In this document: piece by piece, positions 31,601 to 41,849 of the stretch
Position numbering within the stretch: position 1 is the stretch's first letter
Layout of the letters: every line of letters starts with the position of its first letter
Position numbers and translations under genes: made by a program
Assembly (NCBI RefSeq): GCF_023078275.1
Contig: NC_062992.1
Coordinates: 14,297,706-14,361,705 of the forward strand
DNA: 64,000 nt
Source: Leguminivora glycinivorella
Taxonomy: Eukaryota; Arthropoda; Insecta; Lepidoptera; Tortricidae
Direction: 5' to 3'
The notes under the pieces: model-generated
Seen by the model: only the letters and a program-made list of their open reading frames with translations
Databases searched by the model: none
What the model was told of the DNA's origin: nothing

Positions 31601-32394
31601 CTAAAATGATAAACTCCTTTTAAAAAGAATGACAATGCTAAAACCTAGTAATCGTCGCTGGTTTGTCATATAGCGGGCTTTTAGATTAGGAATGCATACA
31701 AATTATTTCGATGTTAGTAGTCATTGCATAGCTTAAAAACGGTTACAGCATTTTTTTAGAGCATATACGATAGTATAAAATTGTTTAGTGTCTTTGCGGT
31801 TATTAAGCTATGTTTTTAGATTATTATGCATTGCTCAGTTACGATTACTATAAACACGTAAATTTACTTTGCCGTTATTAAGCCATGTTTTATGTATTAT
31901 TCAATCCTAAAAAACGGCTAAAGTATACTTAACCGTGTTTTAACAGTAAAATCATACATATTTTAGGAATTATTTGCATAACTTAAACACAAAATGGCGA
32001 ATTTCTAATAAATTAAACAATATTTAATTAAATTGATTTTAAATAATGTTAGCGTGAATTTAGTTTTAATTTAAGAATAAAAGAAATCTGGACTAAATCG
32101 ACACATTTCCTAGAGATATGGGTTTTTATGTTTTTTGCCCATATCTCAAAACTATCATTTGTGGGTTAGATGGGTTTTAGTGATAGGACGGCAGGGTTAC
32201 AAATTTACTTTTTTCACATTCTGAATGTAGATTATCGCTCAAAGTTTATGTAGACCATTAAGCAACACAAAAACAATATTTTTATAGAAATTTCATGCTT
32301 AATTATCGTCAGTGCAAAATTGACAGTGTGTTAAATTTTGTTAACAACTTACGCTAATTGAGGGGTCCCAAATTCTGAAAATACCCATAGGTGA

Positions 32395-32690
32395 GCATTT
32401 CTTTTTTTTTCGCCATTTTTATGAAAATGTGATATTTTTGAAAAAAAATATGCTATAATAAGTATATTATAAATTTGTCCCATACGATTTTTTCTTGTTT
32501 CGTTACCACTTTCCGTACAATTTGTGTGGGGTAACAAAAGAGGAAAGTAACAAAAATGTATGGAAATTCTGGGACACTTTATCTCCCAGTGAGATTGAAA
32601 GTACTCGTGATTCTGAGTACAATTGACCTAAAATCCCTAAAAAAATCAAAATAAAAAAGTGTTGAGATATTTTTGCGCGCCCCAGCCGCT
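32395..32690. repeat. Family W, diverged
   Basis: TTTCGTTACCACTTTCCGTA, GGTAACAAAAGAGGAAAGTA, ATTCTGAGTACAATTGACCT; weaker match than other copies. Confidence 0.5.
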
Positions 32691-32699
32691 CAGATATAT

Positions 32700-32951
32700 C
32701 TGATGGCGACTATAATTTATACCGCTAACTGCTTGCTTTAGCCTTCTGGCCGTCTTAGCTGATCGCTGGGATAGTCAGCTCCTCATACATTGGACTAGAA
32801 TGCACTCGGTGGTGGTCACCTACACATATAACTGAGTGTATGTGGCTGTTACCAAGGCACTTTAATTAGAATTATAATTAGAATAAGTTTTTATAAAATG
32901 TATTTGCTCACTGTATGGACTTTGGTCTGAAATAAAGATTTTTTTTTTTTT
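32700..32951 (+). repeat. LINE/SINE 3' end with T-rich tail
   Basis: Ends GGTCTGAAATAAAGA then T12; AATAAA followed by a homopolymer is typical of retroposed 3' ends. Confidence 0.5.
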
Positions 32952-33014
32952 ATTGATAGCTGATGCTAATTACATTTTAGATTTCAAATTTTTATCCGGT
33001 CAGAAGGAGCAAAC

Positions 33015-33157
33015 CGTCACTACTTTAAAAAAAACTTGTATCTTCGTATGTCAATGAAAAGAAAATTGTAGTAAGTATGTATGGAATGCATATAGACTTA
33101 CTGCGTTTTAACTTTGAGGAGCAGCGTGAGATACGAGATTTTTTCAAAGTAGTGACG
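33015..33157. mobile_element. Small TIR element family Z
   Basis: CGTCACTACTTTAAAAAAAA / TTTTTTCAAAGTAGTGACG, inner TAGACTTACTGCGTTTTAAC. A second copy (40310-40945) is split by insertions. Confidence 0.7.
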
Positions 33158-33159
33158 AA

Positions 33160-33455
33160 ATGTGTGTACTAAGTCTTGATTGGTACAAAAGTACCTCCAT
33201 TAAAAAAGCTTGCAAGCTATATTTTTTTTTCATATGGTCGACTGTTCTTTCGACAAAACTACGAGTTGATTTTGAGAATAACAGTAATAAACACAGTAAA
33301 AATATGGGCCTTAGCCGCAAGCTGTTACAGATATCCTCCCTGCCCCGCGGCCCGCATCCTAAACGACTACAGTTTGCCTGACGACATCGCGTAATGAGCT
33401 CTGAAGAGGCATTCCAGCTTTTTGAATTTAAAATTGATGTGACACAAAATTTACA
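33160..33455. other. Unassigned, two overlapping short frames
   Basis: Frames of 72-73 codons on the plus strand (33160-33394) share no recognised motif. Confidence 0.3.
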
Positions 33456-33459
33456 TTCA

Positions 33460-33610
33460 TCTTTTTAGTCCCGTGTGGTGACGGGTTGAGAATTTCACCA
33501 CCCCCTTTCTTCCCGTGGGTGTCGTAGGTCGACTGTGGGATATGGGTTAAATTGTGGCGTAGGCGAGAGGCTGGCAACCTGTCACTGCAATGTCACAATT
33601 TGGATTTATT
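33460..33610. repeat. Family T repeat
   Basis: TTCACCACCCCCTTTCTTCC and GAGAGGCTGGCAACCTGTCA. Confidence 0.6.
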
Positions 33611-33946
33611 TCAACCCCTTTTTATAATTTTATAATATGAGTGAAGATCATGTTAGATGTAAAATTCATAATCCTACGGACTAAATTGACAAATGACTGA
33701 CAGGTAAAATGATACCAGGAACAGCAAAATTAAAATAGGGAAGGGTATATGTCGATAACAATATATCGACAAGTTGTAAAGTACATACAACAGACAAGTT
33801 TAAATCAAGAATAAGTATATGAGTTTCAAATAAGAGGTACACATTTTGGTTTGTTCTATGTATCTTCGAGGTAGTGGATGGATACCATGCATTTTTACCC
33901 ACTAGTTTTAAAACATAAAAAGGTTTCCGAGCCTGTAGGTAAAAAA

Positions 33947-35131
33947 CACAGAACTAAATCAAGATAGAAGGAAAAAGTGTATCTACTTCGCGTGCGGAAA
34001 AGTTAAATAGCGAGCGACATTGTTCGCCGCGCAAGTCAGTCTGCTCCCGACCGCTGCCCGCGAGTGACATACAGTGAAAAATACAAAATGGGTCGGTATT
34101 CGATAATTAACTGTTCAAACACCACCAATAAAAGCAAGGGTGTTAAACAAAGTGTTTCCTATCATCGGTAAGTACCATTTGTCCTAAAATATTTTTTATT
34201 AAATAAAAAACACGATTTTCCTATTTTTATCATCAAAACATTAGCTGACGTACGGCCGTCAAACTAGTTTTCCATTGCGGCTTTAATTTGACGAGTCCGA
34301 CTTAGCGTGCGTTTAAAACAAGCGATATAAAAATAGGCTATTCAAACTGTCGAGACAAAGTGAAGGTAGATTTGTTATTTTGTTCGTCGAACTCACGTCG
34401 AACTTAAGAATAGTGGTGCACCACGGAACTATATCGTCATGTATGCTGATGCTATATCGTCATGTATGATTTCCTTATTCGATTTAAATCGATTTTGCGA
34501 AGCAGTGGAAATTATAATTATGTTTTTATATTGTTATGAAACTATATATATAAAGTACGAGTGAAAAGTAAATTTAACTTTAAAATAGGTTACAGTTACG
34601 GTATTAACGTTGAATTTGTGGTCGGCAGAAAAACAAATACAAACATAATACGCTCTATATTTATTATGAATAAAAATAACTCTAAAAATGTGTTAATGGT
34701 TAATTATATTTATATATTACTAAAAGTTGTAACAAATAACATGAGGATAATGCTGTGAGTACATGGTCGATTTTCTTAAAAATATTACGAAATATTAACT
34801 AGTATTAATATCTTTGTTCCTGACCTACCTACTAAAATCTTTGTTCCTGGCCTTAGGCAAATTATATACCTACTAGTGAATTGTTTGTCGTCACACGAAT
34901 ACAGGTATATACTTACTTCATTTCACAACGAAGATGAATATCCGATATTTTTAACTTCGGCGGGCAGCCCGCACGCAATCTTTTTAAATCGTTTCCACGC
35001 GGGTTACGCGGCGACAACGTTCCCATCACTAAAGTACACTCGTGACGTCATAGGCTCGACACAAAACGTTACACGCTCGGTTTCGCTGTTAATCGCCGAG
35101 CATTTTCCTTCTATCTTGATTTAGTTCTGTG
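33947..35131 (+). mobile_element. P-like DNA transposon, internally deleted
   Basis: TIR CACAGAACTAAATCAAGATA / inverse, 28-29 bp, perfect 8-bp TSD GTAAAAAA (33939-33946, 35132-35139). 1185 bp. Carries a THAP-type first exon; P-superfamily transposases begin with a THAP domain and make 8-bp TSDs. The catalytic body is absent, so it cannot move itself. Confidence 0.8.
34088..34167 (+). pseudogene. THAP-type first exon of a P-like transposase
   Basis: ATG at 34088 starts MGRYSIINCSN, then NTTNKSKG and VSYH, ending at donor GTAAGTACC (34168). It matches the start of THAP zinc fingers (Cx2-4C ... GxSFHRFP). The first zinc cysteine position is tyrosine (TAT, one transition from TGT), and the segment before VSYH is longer than usual. 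A GC-richer leader (33995-34080) may hold the promoter. No downstream THAP exon or RNase H-like domain was found inside the element. Confidence 0.7.
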
Positions 35132-35492
35132 GTAAAAAATAAAATACCATGTCCAACGATAATAAATTATCTGTCACGCTATGGCAAGTATATCATAAAT
35201 ATCTATATAATTTTCGAATAATATTATTGCTGCTTCGAAATAAAAAAAAATATCTCTAATTAGCGGTCTACAGACCTTTTGATCTGTCGAAATCACAGAA
35301 AAAGTTGGTATATTGATTAGCCGATCAAATTGCCAATTTCATTGTCCCGTCTGGGTGCACCTTAAATCTACGATGTAATAATAATTTTAATATCGATAAG
35401 AACGACACTGGCCAAACTGTGGCAACATTCGTTCACACTTACTTGTCAATTTGGTCCGTAGGATTATGGATTTTACTTTAAATCAATAACTA

Positions 35493-35684
35493 CCTAGTCC
35501 TTATTGGAATTAGTCCGGTTTCCTCACGATGTTTTCCTTCACCGAAAAGCGACTGGCAAATATCAAATGACATTTCGCACATAAGTTTCGAAAAACTCAT
35601 TGGTACGAGCCGGGGTTTGAACCCGCGACCTTCGGATCGTAAGTCGCACGCTCTTACTCTTACCGCTTGGCTACCAGCGCTTCC
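35493..35684 (-). mobile_element. tRNA-derived SINE family G, shortened
   Basis: Reverse copy: TGGTACGAGCCGGGGTTTGA (B box) and GCGACTGGCAAATATCAAA. 3' end missing. Confidence 0.75.
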
Positions 35685-35687
35685 AAC

Positions 35688-35817
35688 GCGAACTATGCAT
35701 ATATGAGTGAAATATGACAGGTCGACTGTTCGCGTTTTTGACACGCGGTAACTGTGAGGTAACCGAGGGCGGCACTTTCAGCGGGGAGTGGGAGTGGCCA
35801 TACTGTATTATACTGTG
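35688..35817 (+). repeat. MITE F fragment
   Basis: ATGACAGGTCGACTGTTCGC ... TATACTGTG; left third missing, abuts SINE G. Confidence 0.65.
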
Positions 35818-36001
35818 ACTGAAGTCAAGTCTTTCCCTCCAACATCAAATCAAGAATATAATTCTCAAGTCCGAATGGCGCCTGTTGCCCCGGCACACTC
35901 GATTTGTGCCCAAAATATGCATCCCGTGATACATTACCTCATTTCAGGCGTCTTGTGCTTGATGAAAGATATTATATTACTTGCAGGCATTAAGTGATTT
36001 A

Positions 36002-36332
36002 AATAAATAATAAATAAATATTATAGGACATTCTTACACAGATTGGCTAAGCTGAGCCCCACGGTAAGTTCAAGACGGCTTGTTGCAGGTACTCAGACAA
36101 CGATATATATAATTATACTTATATACATAGAAAACATCCATGACTCAGAAACAAATATCTGTGCTCATCACACAAACAAAAGTGAAGTGGCATTGTAATA
36201 TGCCTACTTGAAAAATAAATATTTCATTTTCATTTTTTTCATTTTCAAATCTGCCCTTACCGGGATTCGAACCCGGGACCGCTGCTTAGCACCCCGCCTG
36301 CTAAGGCTACATGGTAGGCCAGACCGGTCGTC
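36002..36332 (-). mobile_element. SINE family C with an inserted retroposon tail
   Basis: Full reverse SINE C. About 70 bp (36181-36252) with TGTAATATGCCTACTTG and ATTTCATTTTCA runs, a LINE-like 3' tail, splits it near the head. Confidence 0.75.
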
Positions 36333-36622
36333 TAATTTTTTTTAATTATTCCCTTAATATAAAATAAATATAAGGATCTTTATTCACGATGGCCAGGTTA
36401 AAACTCACAAAAGTAGAGCTAATAATAAGTATGGGCAGTTCTTGCAAAAAGCAAGAAAAAGTTGATTCACCCATATGTTAAAGAAACCAAAAATCCTCAA
36501 TTGCCTACTGGTCCTATAGTACAAAAAAATTGCTCAGTAGACTAGCTTCTTTTCACCTTGCAGAAGTTGGCTGAGGGCTGAAGTACTCTGGTAACAAAGG
36601 TGGTAACAAAGTTGATGAACTA
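36333..36622. other. Unassigned intron sequence
   Basis: No features recognised. Confidence 0.35.
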
Positions 36623-37403
36623 TGTGACATAGCTATGTCACCAGCGCGCCATGTCATCACAGCGGCGCGCCCCGCGCGGAATCGAGCCCACCGGCAGCGC
36701 ACGGCGCAGTGGAGGGGATCGCCGGCCGACCATATTTAAGTGCGCGCAGCCAGTGCAGCGCCCCTTTCCGTCCCCGTCGCTTCACGGCGACGCTCCCATC
36801 CACTTATCCTCCAACAACCAAGGCCGGGGTGACCATTACGCGCCTAGGCCGGGTTGATATCCGATCACCAGCGAATTCCCAAACCAGGGCCGGGGTGACC
36901 ATTACGCGCCTAGGCCGGGTTACCTATATATCCTATCTCTCCCGTGATCAGGGCCGGGGTGGCCATTACGCGCCTAGGCCGGGTTACGATTCCTACCCTC
37001 TGAAACCCTCCTACCTTATTTTATCTCCCCCGTGATCAGGGCCGGGGTGACCATTACGCGCCTAGGCCGGGTTACGGTTCCTACCTCCTGACCCTCGATA
37101 GGTCCCTGTAGTTGTAGGCCCTTCCGGCGCACCCTAGATTGATTCCGTTTAACCCCGGCCGGCCGGGGAAGGTTAGATATCGCATAGGATAAGCCGCGTT
37201 ACCGCGATAGTATTAAGTTTATTGTGTGTGTGTGAATAAACGGCATAAAAGCCCGATTAGTTAAGTGAAACCGGTGTTTCTCCAGTGTTTCTCTCTATTC
37301 GCCTTGCACCCCCTTTCTCCCACATCTGAGACTAGCTCGGTAAAACCTCCCAGGCCCATCAGGCATGGAGGATATGTGAGTCCTGCACAGGCAGAACATC
37401 ACA
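36623..37403 (+). mobile_element. Solo LTR, 781 bp, with internal tandem motif
   Basis: TGTGACATAGC ... AACATCACA (TG/CA ends), TATA-like CATATTTAAGTG at 36730, AATAAA at 37234, T-rich TTTCTCC region after it. Four copies of GGCCGGGGTGACCATTACGC...CTAGGCCGGG start near 36822, 36890, 36952 and 37040. No internal gag/pol and no second LTR. TSD not clear. Confidence 0.6.
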
Positions 37404-37765
37404 ACTTAAAAATATAATATTTGAAATAGGTATATAAAACTAAGTTGATTGTGCCAGCCGTATTCAAACTGACCAAGCCGTATTCAAACAGCCGGGTTCA
37501 AACTGACCAAGCAGCCTCGCGCGAAAATCGTGTGCGCAAAGCTACTCCGCAAGATGACGGCTCTCAGTCAGGTGTTCAGAGTAGGTCTGCACACGTGCAG
37601 GCATTCCCTCGCGAAGCTGCTCGGGCAGTGTGGACCCGTGTAATGTTCGTTCGTGCGAACGCAGCATAATGTTACGACCGTTTGTCATATTATGAAGGGC
37701 TCAAATAGAAAGCCCAGAGCGGTTCCTACTTTTGCTAGATTTCTAGCCCATCTTGTATAGAGAAT
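37404..37765. other. Unassigned, short direct repeats
   Basis: GCCGTATTCAAACTGACCAA occurs with variants three times (37458-37515). No gene recognised. Confidence 0.35.
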
Positions 37766-37823
37766 TAAGTTAGAAAGAGACAAAAAGTATCCTGTGTCAT
37801 TCGTCCGTCTTGCCGTGAAAGAC
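37766..37823 (-). repeat. Family D fragment fused to family A
   Basis: GTTAGAAAGAGACAAAAAGT ... TGCCGTGAAAGACG, then A begins at the (TCCG)n run without its own 5' end. Confidence 0.65.
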
Positions 37824-38324
37824 GTCTGTCCGTCCGTCCGTCCGCGGATAATCTCAGTGACCGTTCGGTTAGCACTAGAAAGCTGAAATTTGGTACCAAT
37901 CTGTATATCAATCACGCCGACAAAGTGGTAAAATAAAAACTGAAAAAAAAATGTTTTGTCAGGGTACCCCCCCTACATGTAAAGTAGGGACAGATGTTTT
38001 TTTTTCATTCCAATCCCAACGTGTGATATATTGTTGGATAGGTATTTATAAAAATGAATAGGGGTATACTAAAATTGATTTTTGATAATATTAATATTTT
38101 CCGAAATAATCGCTCCTAAAGAAAAAAAAGGTGTCCCCCCCCCTCTAACTTTTGAACCATATATGTTTAAAAAATATGAAAAAAATCACAAAAGTAGAAC
38201 TTTATAAAGACTTTCTAGGAAAATTGTTTTGAACTTGATAGGTTCAGTAGTTTTTGAGAAAAATACGGGAAACTACGGAACCCTACACTGAGCGTGGCCC
38301 GACACGCTCTTGGCCGGTTGTTCG
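37824..38324 (+). repeat. Family A, lacking the 5' end
   Basis: Matches 129-655 from the (TCCG)n run to the end. Confidence 0.8.
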
Positions 38325-38524
38325 TACCTATATTATTTTGTCTCATAAGAAACATTTATTATTTCTTTCCTAAGATAAAGTTACGCATCTTATCAAGCAT
38401 ATTGTTTTGTAAATTGAATGAAGAAAATGTTTGTAAATAAAGCCTCTTTGTACTATGTACCCTGTATAATGCGGGATTATAAACCTCCTCAGTTCTCGTG
38501 TACTATTATGTCGTATGGCTTTAT

Positions 38525-38742
38525 TCCTGTTAATAACCTAACCGCAAAATAAAATTCTGAATTAACCTCCGAACGCGACATAGTCTTAGACCGATTTTCA
38601 TGAAACATGGCTAAGAACGCTCCCGACTAACTCAGCTTTCAGACAAAAAAAAAAAAACTAAATCTAAATCGGTTCATTCGTACGGGAGCCACGATGCCAC
38701 AGACAGACACACACACAGATAGACAAACAAATAGACAGACAT

Positions 38743-38777
<35 letters not shown>

Positions 38778-38825
38778 CGTCAAACTTATCACACCCCGTC
38801 GTTTTTGCGTCGGGGGTTAAAAATT
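38525..38825 (+). repeat. Family B, complete
   Basis: AATAACCTAACCGCAAAATA ... TTTTTGCGTCGGGGGTTAAA with an expanded (GACA)n at 38745-38777. Confidence 0.8.
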
Positions 38826-38916
38826 AAATTAGTTTACATGTACAAATTTTTATACATATTCAAAAAACTATTTTGAACTTTTATTGTGTTACAAAGAGTT
38901 CTAAATTCAAAAAAAA

Positions 38917-39485
38917 ACCGGCCAAGAGCGTGTCGGGCCACGCTCAGTGTAGGGTTCCGTAGTTTTCCGTATTTTTCTCAAAAACTACTGAACCTATCAA
39001 GTTCAAAACAATTTTCCTAGAAAGTCTTTATAAAGTTCTACTTTTGTGATTTTTTTCATATTTTTTAAACATATGGTTCAAAAGTTAGAGGGGGGGGACG
39101 CACTTTTTTTTCCTTTAGGAGCGATTATCAAAAAACGATGTTAGCAAACCCTTATTCATTTTTAAATACCTATCCAACAATATATCACACGTTAGGGTTG
39201 GAATGAAAAAAAATTTCAGCCCCCACTTTACATGTAGGGGGAGTACCCTAATAAAACATTTTTTTCCATTTTTTATTTTTGCACTTTGTCGGCGTGATTC
39301 ATATACATATTGGTACCAAATTTCAGCTTTCTAGTGCTAACGGTTACTGAGATTATCCGCGGACGGACGGACGGACGGACGGACGGACGGACGGACGGAC
39401 GGACGGACGGACGGACGGACGGACGGACGGACAGACAGACATGGCGAAACTATAAGGGTTCCTAGTTGACTACGGAACCCTAACA
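38917..39485 (-). repeat. Family A, complete, inverted, with 70-bp (GGAC)n
   Basis: Inverse of family A; (GGAC)n at 39361-39431 is far longer than in other copies. Forms an inverted pair with 37824-38324. Confidence 0.85.
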
Positions 39486-39637
39486 AAACAATTGTCCGGG
39501 GATCACAGAGAGCCTCTTCTATGATCCTACCGACTGCGCCAGTTAGATATTACTCCCATTTATGTGAAAAGGTATTTTAAGAGTCGTTTAGGTACATAAC
39601 GTACAACTTTGGAGGTATCTTTTTACTGTACTATAGC

Positions 39638-39942
39638 ATAGATTAATTAAAAGAAGATCCATCCTATACATTAAAATGCGACCGCTTAAGAATGCGCATA
39701 CACTACACCACACATAAATGGCGCCAGTGGCGCCACAAAAAAATGTCTTATAGCTTTCGATTATACTTGAAGATGGCGTTAAGTGTCACTTTTGACATAT
39801 ATTTATGGCTCGAAAGTGAAACTTAACGCCAATCTACAAATAATCGATGGCAACAAGGCGTTTTTTTGTGGCGCCATCTATGTGTGGTGTAGCGTATGCG
39901 CGTTCTTAGGCGGTCGCATTTTAATGTATGGGATGGTATGAT
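39638..39942. mobile_element. MITE family I copy 3, right end cut
   Basis: Left CATAGATTAATTAAAAG...; the right arm stops at GATGGTATGATCG, where the exon 3 relic begins. The last about 20 bp of the TIR are missing. Confidence 0.75.
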
Positions 39943-40042
39943 CGCAGTTCAGCTAAAGCATACGCCACTTGCGCATACGCCTCGGCGGGCGTCGTGAACG
40001 CGCCGACTTTTACGTGAAGCTCTTCTGCTAGGCGTGAGAATG
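39943..40042 (-). pseudogene. Relic duplicate of KH-gene exon 3
   Basis: 97-bp match to 41705-41810 region of exon 3 with 11 differences, all transitions (about 89%). Minus frame still reads RLAEELHVKVGAF ... AYAQVAYALAEL. Upstream a possible acceptor (TATCTTAG) is followed by sequence with an in-frame TAA, and the donor side is cut off by MITE I. It cannot be used as an intact exon. Confidence 0.8.
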
Positions 40043-40381
40043 GTAATACTTAAGAGGAACCTTCCTAAGATAGCATAACAACATCCCACCTAACAGAGCT
40101 TGTCAAGCCAACACCGTCGCTAGAAAAAGCGCCTTTAAAATTGTAGGCGTGAATTTTGAACGTGAACCATAGTCATTTTAAATTCCGTCTCTTTCTGTCT
40201 TTTTTTTGGCAGACCACGCCAAATGGCTCGATACTATTGGTCACGATTCTCAGCCACGAGGAAATTAAGGATTTCCCCAAACCTACGCGGAACCGGGCTC
40301 TAGCCGACCAAATCATCACTACTTTGAAAAAACTTGTATCTTCTTCTGTCAATGAAAAGAAAAATGTCATAAGTATGTATA

Positions 40382-40727
40382 CAGAGTGGGGCCTGTAACA
40401 AAGGCGAAGAATTGAACTCTAGGCTATTCTCCTTATACTGATCGACATTTGTTCGGTGACTTTTAAAAATAATTTGTATTTTGATTTTTATCACCATTGA
40501 AAGTTTTTTCTAAGAGGTAATGTATTGCGAATGCTGTTAAGTCTAAAGTGTGACAGACAAGTCAATGACAACAATAATGGCGTACATTGAAGCGAATATT
40601 TATTTTGTATGAAAAATTAAAAATTTAAAGACTTCATAATCTTTAAAAGTCACTGAACAAATGTTGATCAGTATAAGGGGAATAGCCTACAGTTCAATTC
40701 TTCGCCTTTGTTACAGGCCCCACTCTG
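40382..40727. mobile_element. TA-target MITE (family P1) copy 1
   Basis: CAGAGTGGGGCCTGTAACAA / inverse, TA at 40380-40381 and 40728-40729. 346 bp. Second copy 52419-52758. Confidence 0.85.
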
Positions 40728-40734
40728 TACAGTT

Positions 40735-40856
40735 ATGAAGAGCGGTGCCTCCTAGCACAGGTTATTTCGCAAATAACTTACAAGGAGACACCAGCAACTG
40801 TAAGATTTTGTAAAAAAAAAATGTATACAAATAAATAATTTTGATTTTTTTTTAAT
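40735..40856 (+). repeat. LINE 3' tail
   Basis: CCTCCTAGCACAGGTTATTT, AAGGAGACACCAGCAACTGT, AATAAATAATTTTGATTTTT end. Confidence 0.6.
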
Positions 40857-41067
40857 AGTATGCAACGGATATAGACTTACTGCGTTTTAACTTTGAGGAG
40901 CAGTGTGAGATATGAGATTTTTTCAAAGTAGTGACGGAATATCGCTCGATAGTATGAATATGCTTAAGCATTGTCGTCTCTCAACGCATCCGTACACATA
41001 TTTATACTAACGAGCGTTGTTTGGTCGTCGAAAGCCGACTCCACGTCGATACGTTTAGGGAGACCCA

Positions 41068-41664
41068 GAGTTTTCACACTATCCGATCCGATATCGGAAT
41101 TCGGAAGGATGTCAAACGCAAAAAAATCAAAGATGGCGTCTTTAAAGTATAAGATAATGGGCCGAATACGGACTTTGCCGAATACGAATATTCGGCCGAA
41201 CATTCTGTTCAGCTGTTACCGAACCGAAAATTCGGCCGATATTCGGTTCCGCCATATTTTAAATCCTGGCTTAGATTTAAAAACTTTTCAATGATTGGTA
41301 CCTAGTTACATGTATCTTACTAAGGCTCTTAATGTTCCTATAATTTAGTGCATAAGGAAATTTTGCTCTTTGTTTTTTAAGTTATGTTATTTTTACTTTT
41401 TTACAAAATTATTGTATTTATATTTTAACACATCAACTCCCTTTGGTAGTTTCTTAGAGTGCTGAAATACGAGTATGTAAGAAGTCATTACTCGCTCTAT
41501 TTATTTACTTTGTTTATTCGCTAAATTTTCGGCAATGTAACCGAACTATTCGGCCGAATACGAACATTGAAAAAATTGCCTAATATGCCGAATACCGAAT
41601 ATTTGCCGAATATTCGGCCCATCTCCAGTATAGGATATCGGATAGTGTGAAAACGTACAAAGAT
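41068..41664. mobile_element. MITE K split by a TIR element
   Basis: K arms TTTTCACACTATCCGATCCG and ATATCGGATAGTGTGAAAAC, with the GGGCCGAATA element between. Confidence 0.75.
41156..41628. mobile_element. TIR element with GGGCCGAATATTCGG ends
   Basis: Left AATGGGCCGAATACGG, right (inverse) CTGGAGATGGGCCGAATATT. 8-bp flanks TATAAGAT / TATAGGAT (7 of 8). Many internal TTCGGCCGAA-like palindromes. hAT-like size and TSD, superfamily unproven. Confidence 0.65.
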
Positions 41665-41702
41665 GAAGAGCTGAAAGCTTACAGAATAGAAGGTTTACTC
41701 AC

Positions 41703-41849
41703 GGGTACTAGAAACCGCCGCAGTTCAGCTAAAGCATACGCCACTCGCGCATGCGCCTCGGCGGGCGTCGCGAACGCGCTGACTTCCACGTGAAGTTCCT
41801 CTGCCAGATGTGAGAACTTCGGGTCACCTGACACTCGGAGTTCTTCTTC
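41703..41849 (-). CDS. Exon 3: end of KH domain and QUA2-like region
   Basis: 147 bp, 49 codons, phase 0 at both ends. Acceptor CATTTCTCCAG, donor GTGAGTAAACC. It starts EEELRVSGDPKFSHLAEELH, matching the KH/QUA2 junction of Sam68-like proteins (EEELRKSGDPKYAHL), and ends in an alanine-rich helix with LAELRRFLVP. The helix packs on KH and extends the RNA-contact surface in this family (known for the family, inferred here). A degenerate copy of the middle of this exon lies about 1.7 kb further along the transcript direction at 39943-40042. MITE K with an inserted element ends at 41664, about 32 bp inside intron 3 from the donor. Confidence 0.95.

Larger units (their letters stand above)
28985..32387 (+). 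mobile_element. 3.4-kb long-TIR DNA element with decayed spliced gene
   Basis: Left GCATTTTCAGGATTTGGG ... CCAATTAGCGTAAGTTGTTA pairs with the right end inverse (TATTTTCAGAATTTGGG ... CAATTAGCGTAAGTTGTT). Similarity extends inward over GCCGTCCGATCACTAAAACC and again over ACGGCTAAAGT-type motifs, so inverted arms reach several hundred bp. A short derivative (TTTTCAGAATTTAGGACACC ... ATTCTGAAAATACCC) is at 43898-43997. The middle holds exon-like blocks. Superfamily not identified. Confidence 0.65.
33656..35478. mobile_element. Outer TIR element carrying the P-like insertion
   Basis: TAAAATTCATAATCCTACGG at the left pairs with CCGTAGGATTATGGATTTTA at the right, about 35-bp arms. The P-like element lies inside. 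Confidence 0.5.
40310..40945. mobile_element. Family Z element split by two insertions
   Basis: Left ACTACTTTGAAAAAACTTGT, right TAGACTTACTGCGTTTTAAC ... TTTTTTCAAAGTAGTGACGG, as in 33015-33157. A TA-target MITE and a LINE tail lie between. Confidence 0.7.

Noticed and set aside
35132..35480. Catalytic exon of the P-like transposase downstream of the THAP exon
   Set aside because: This lies outside the TIR and TSD; no RNase H-like coding was seen inside or outside.
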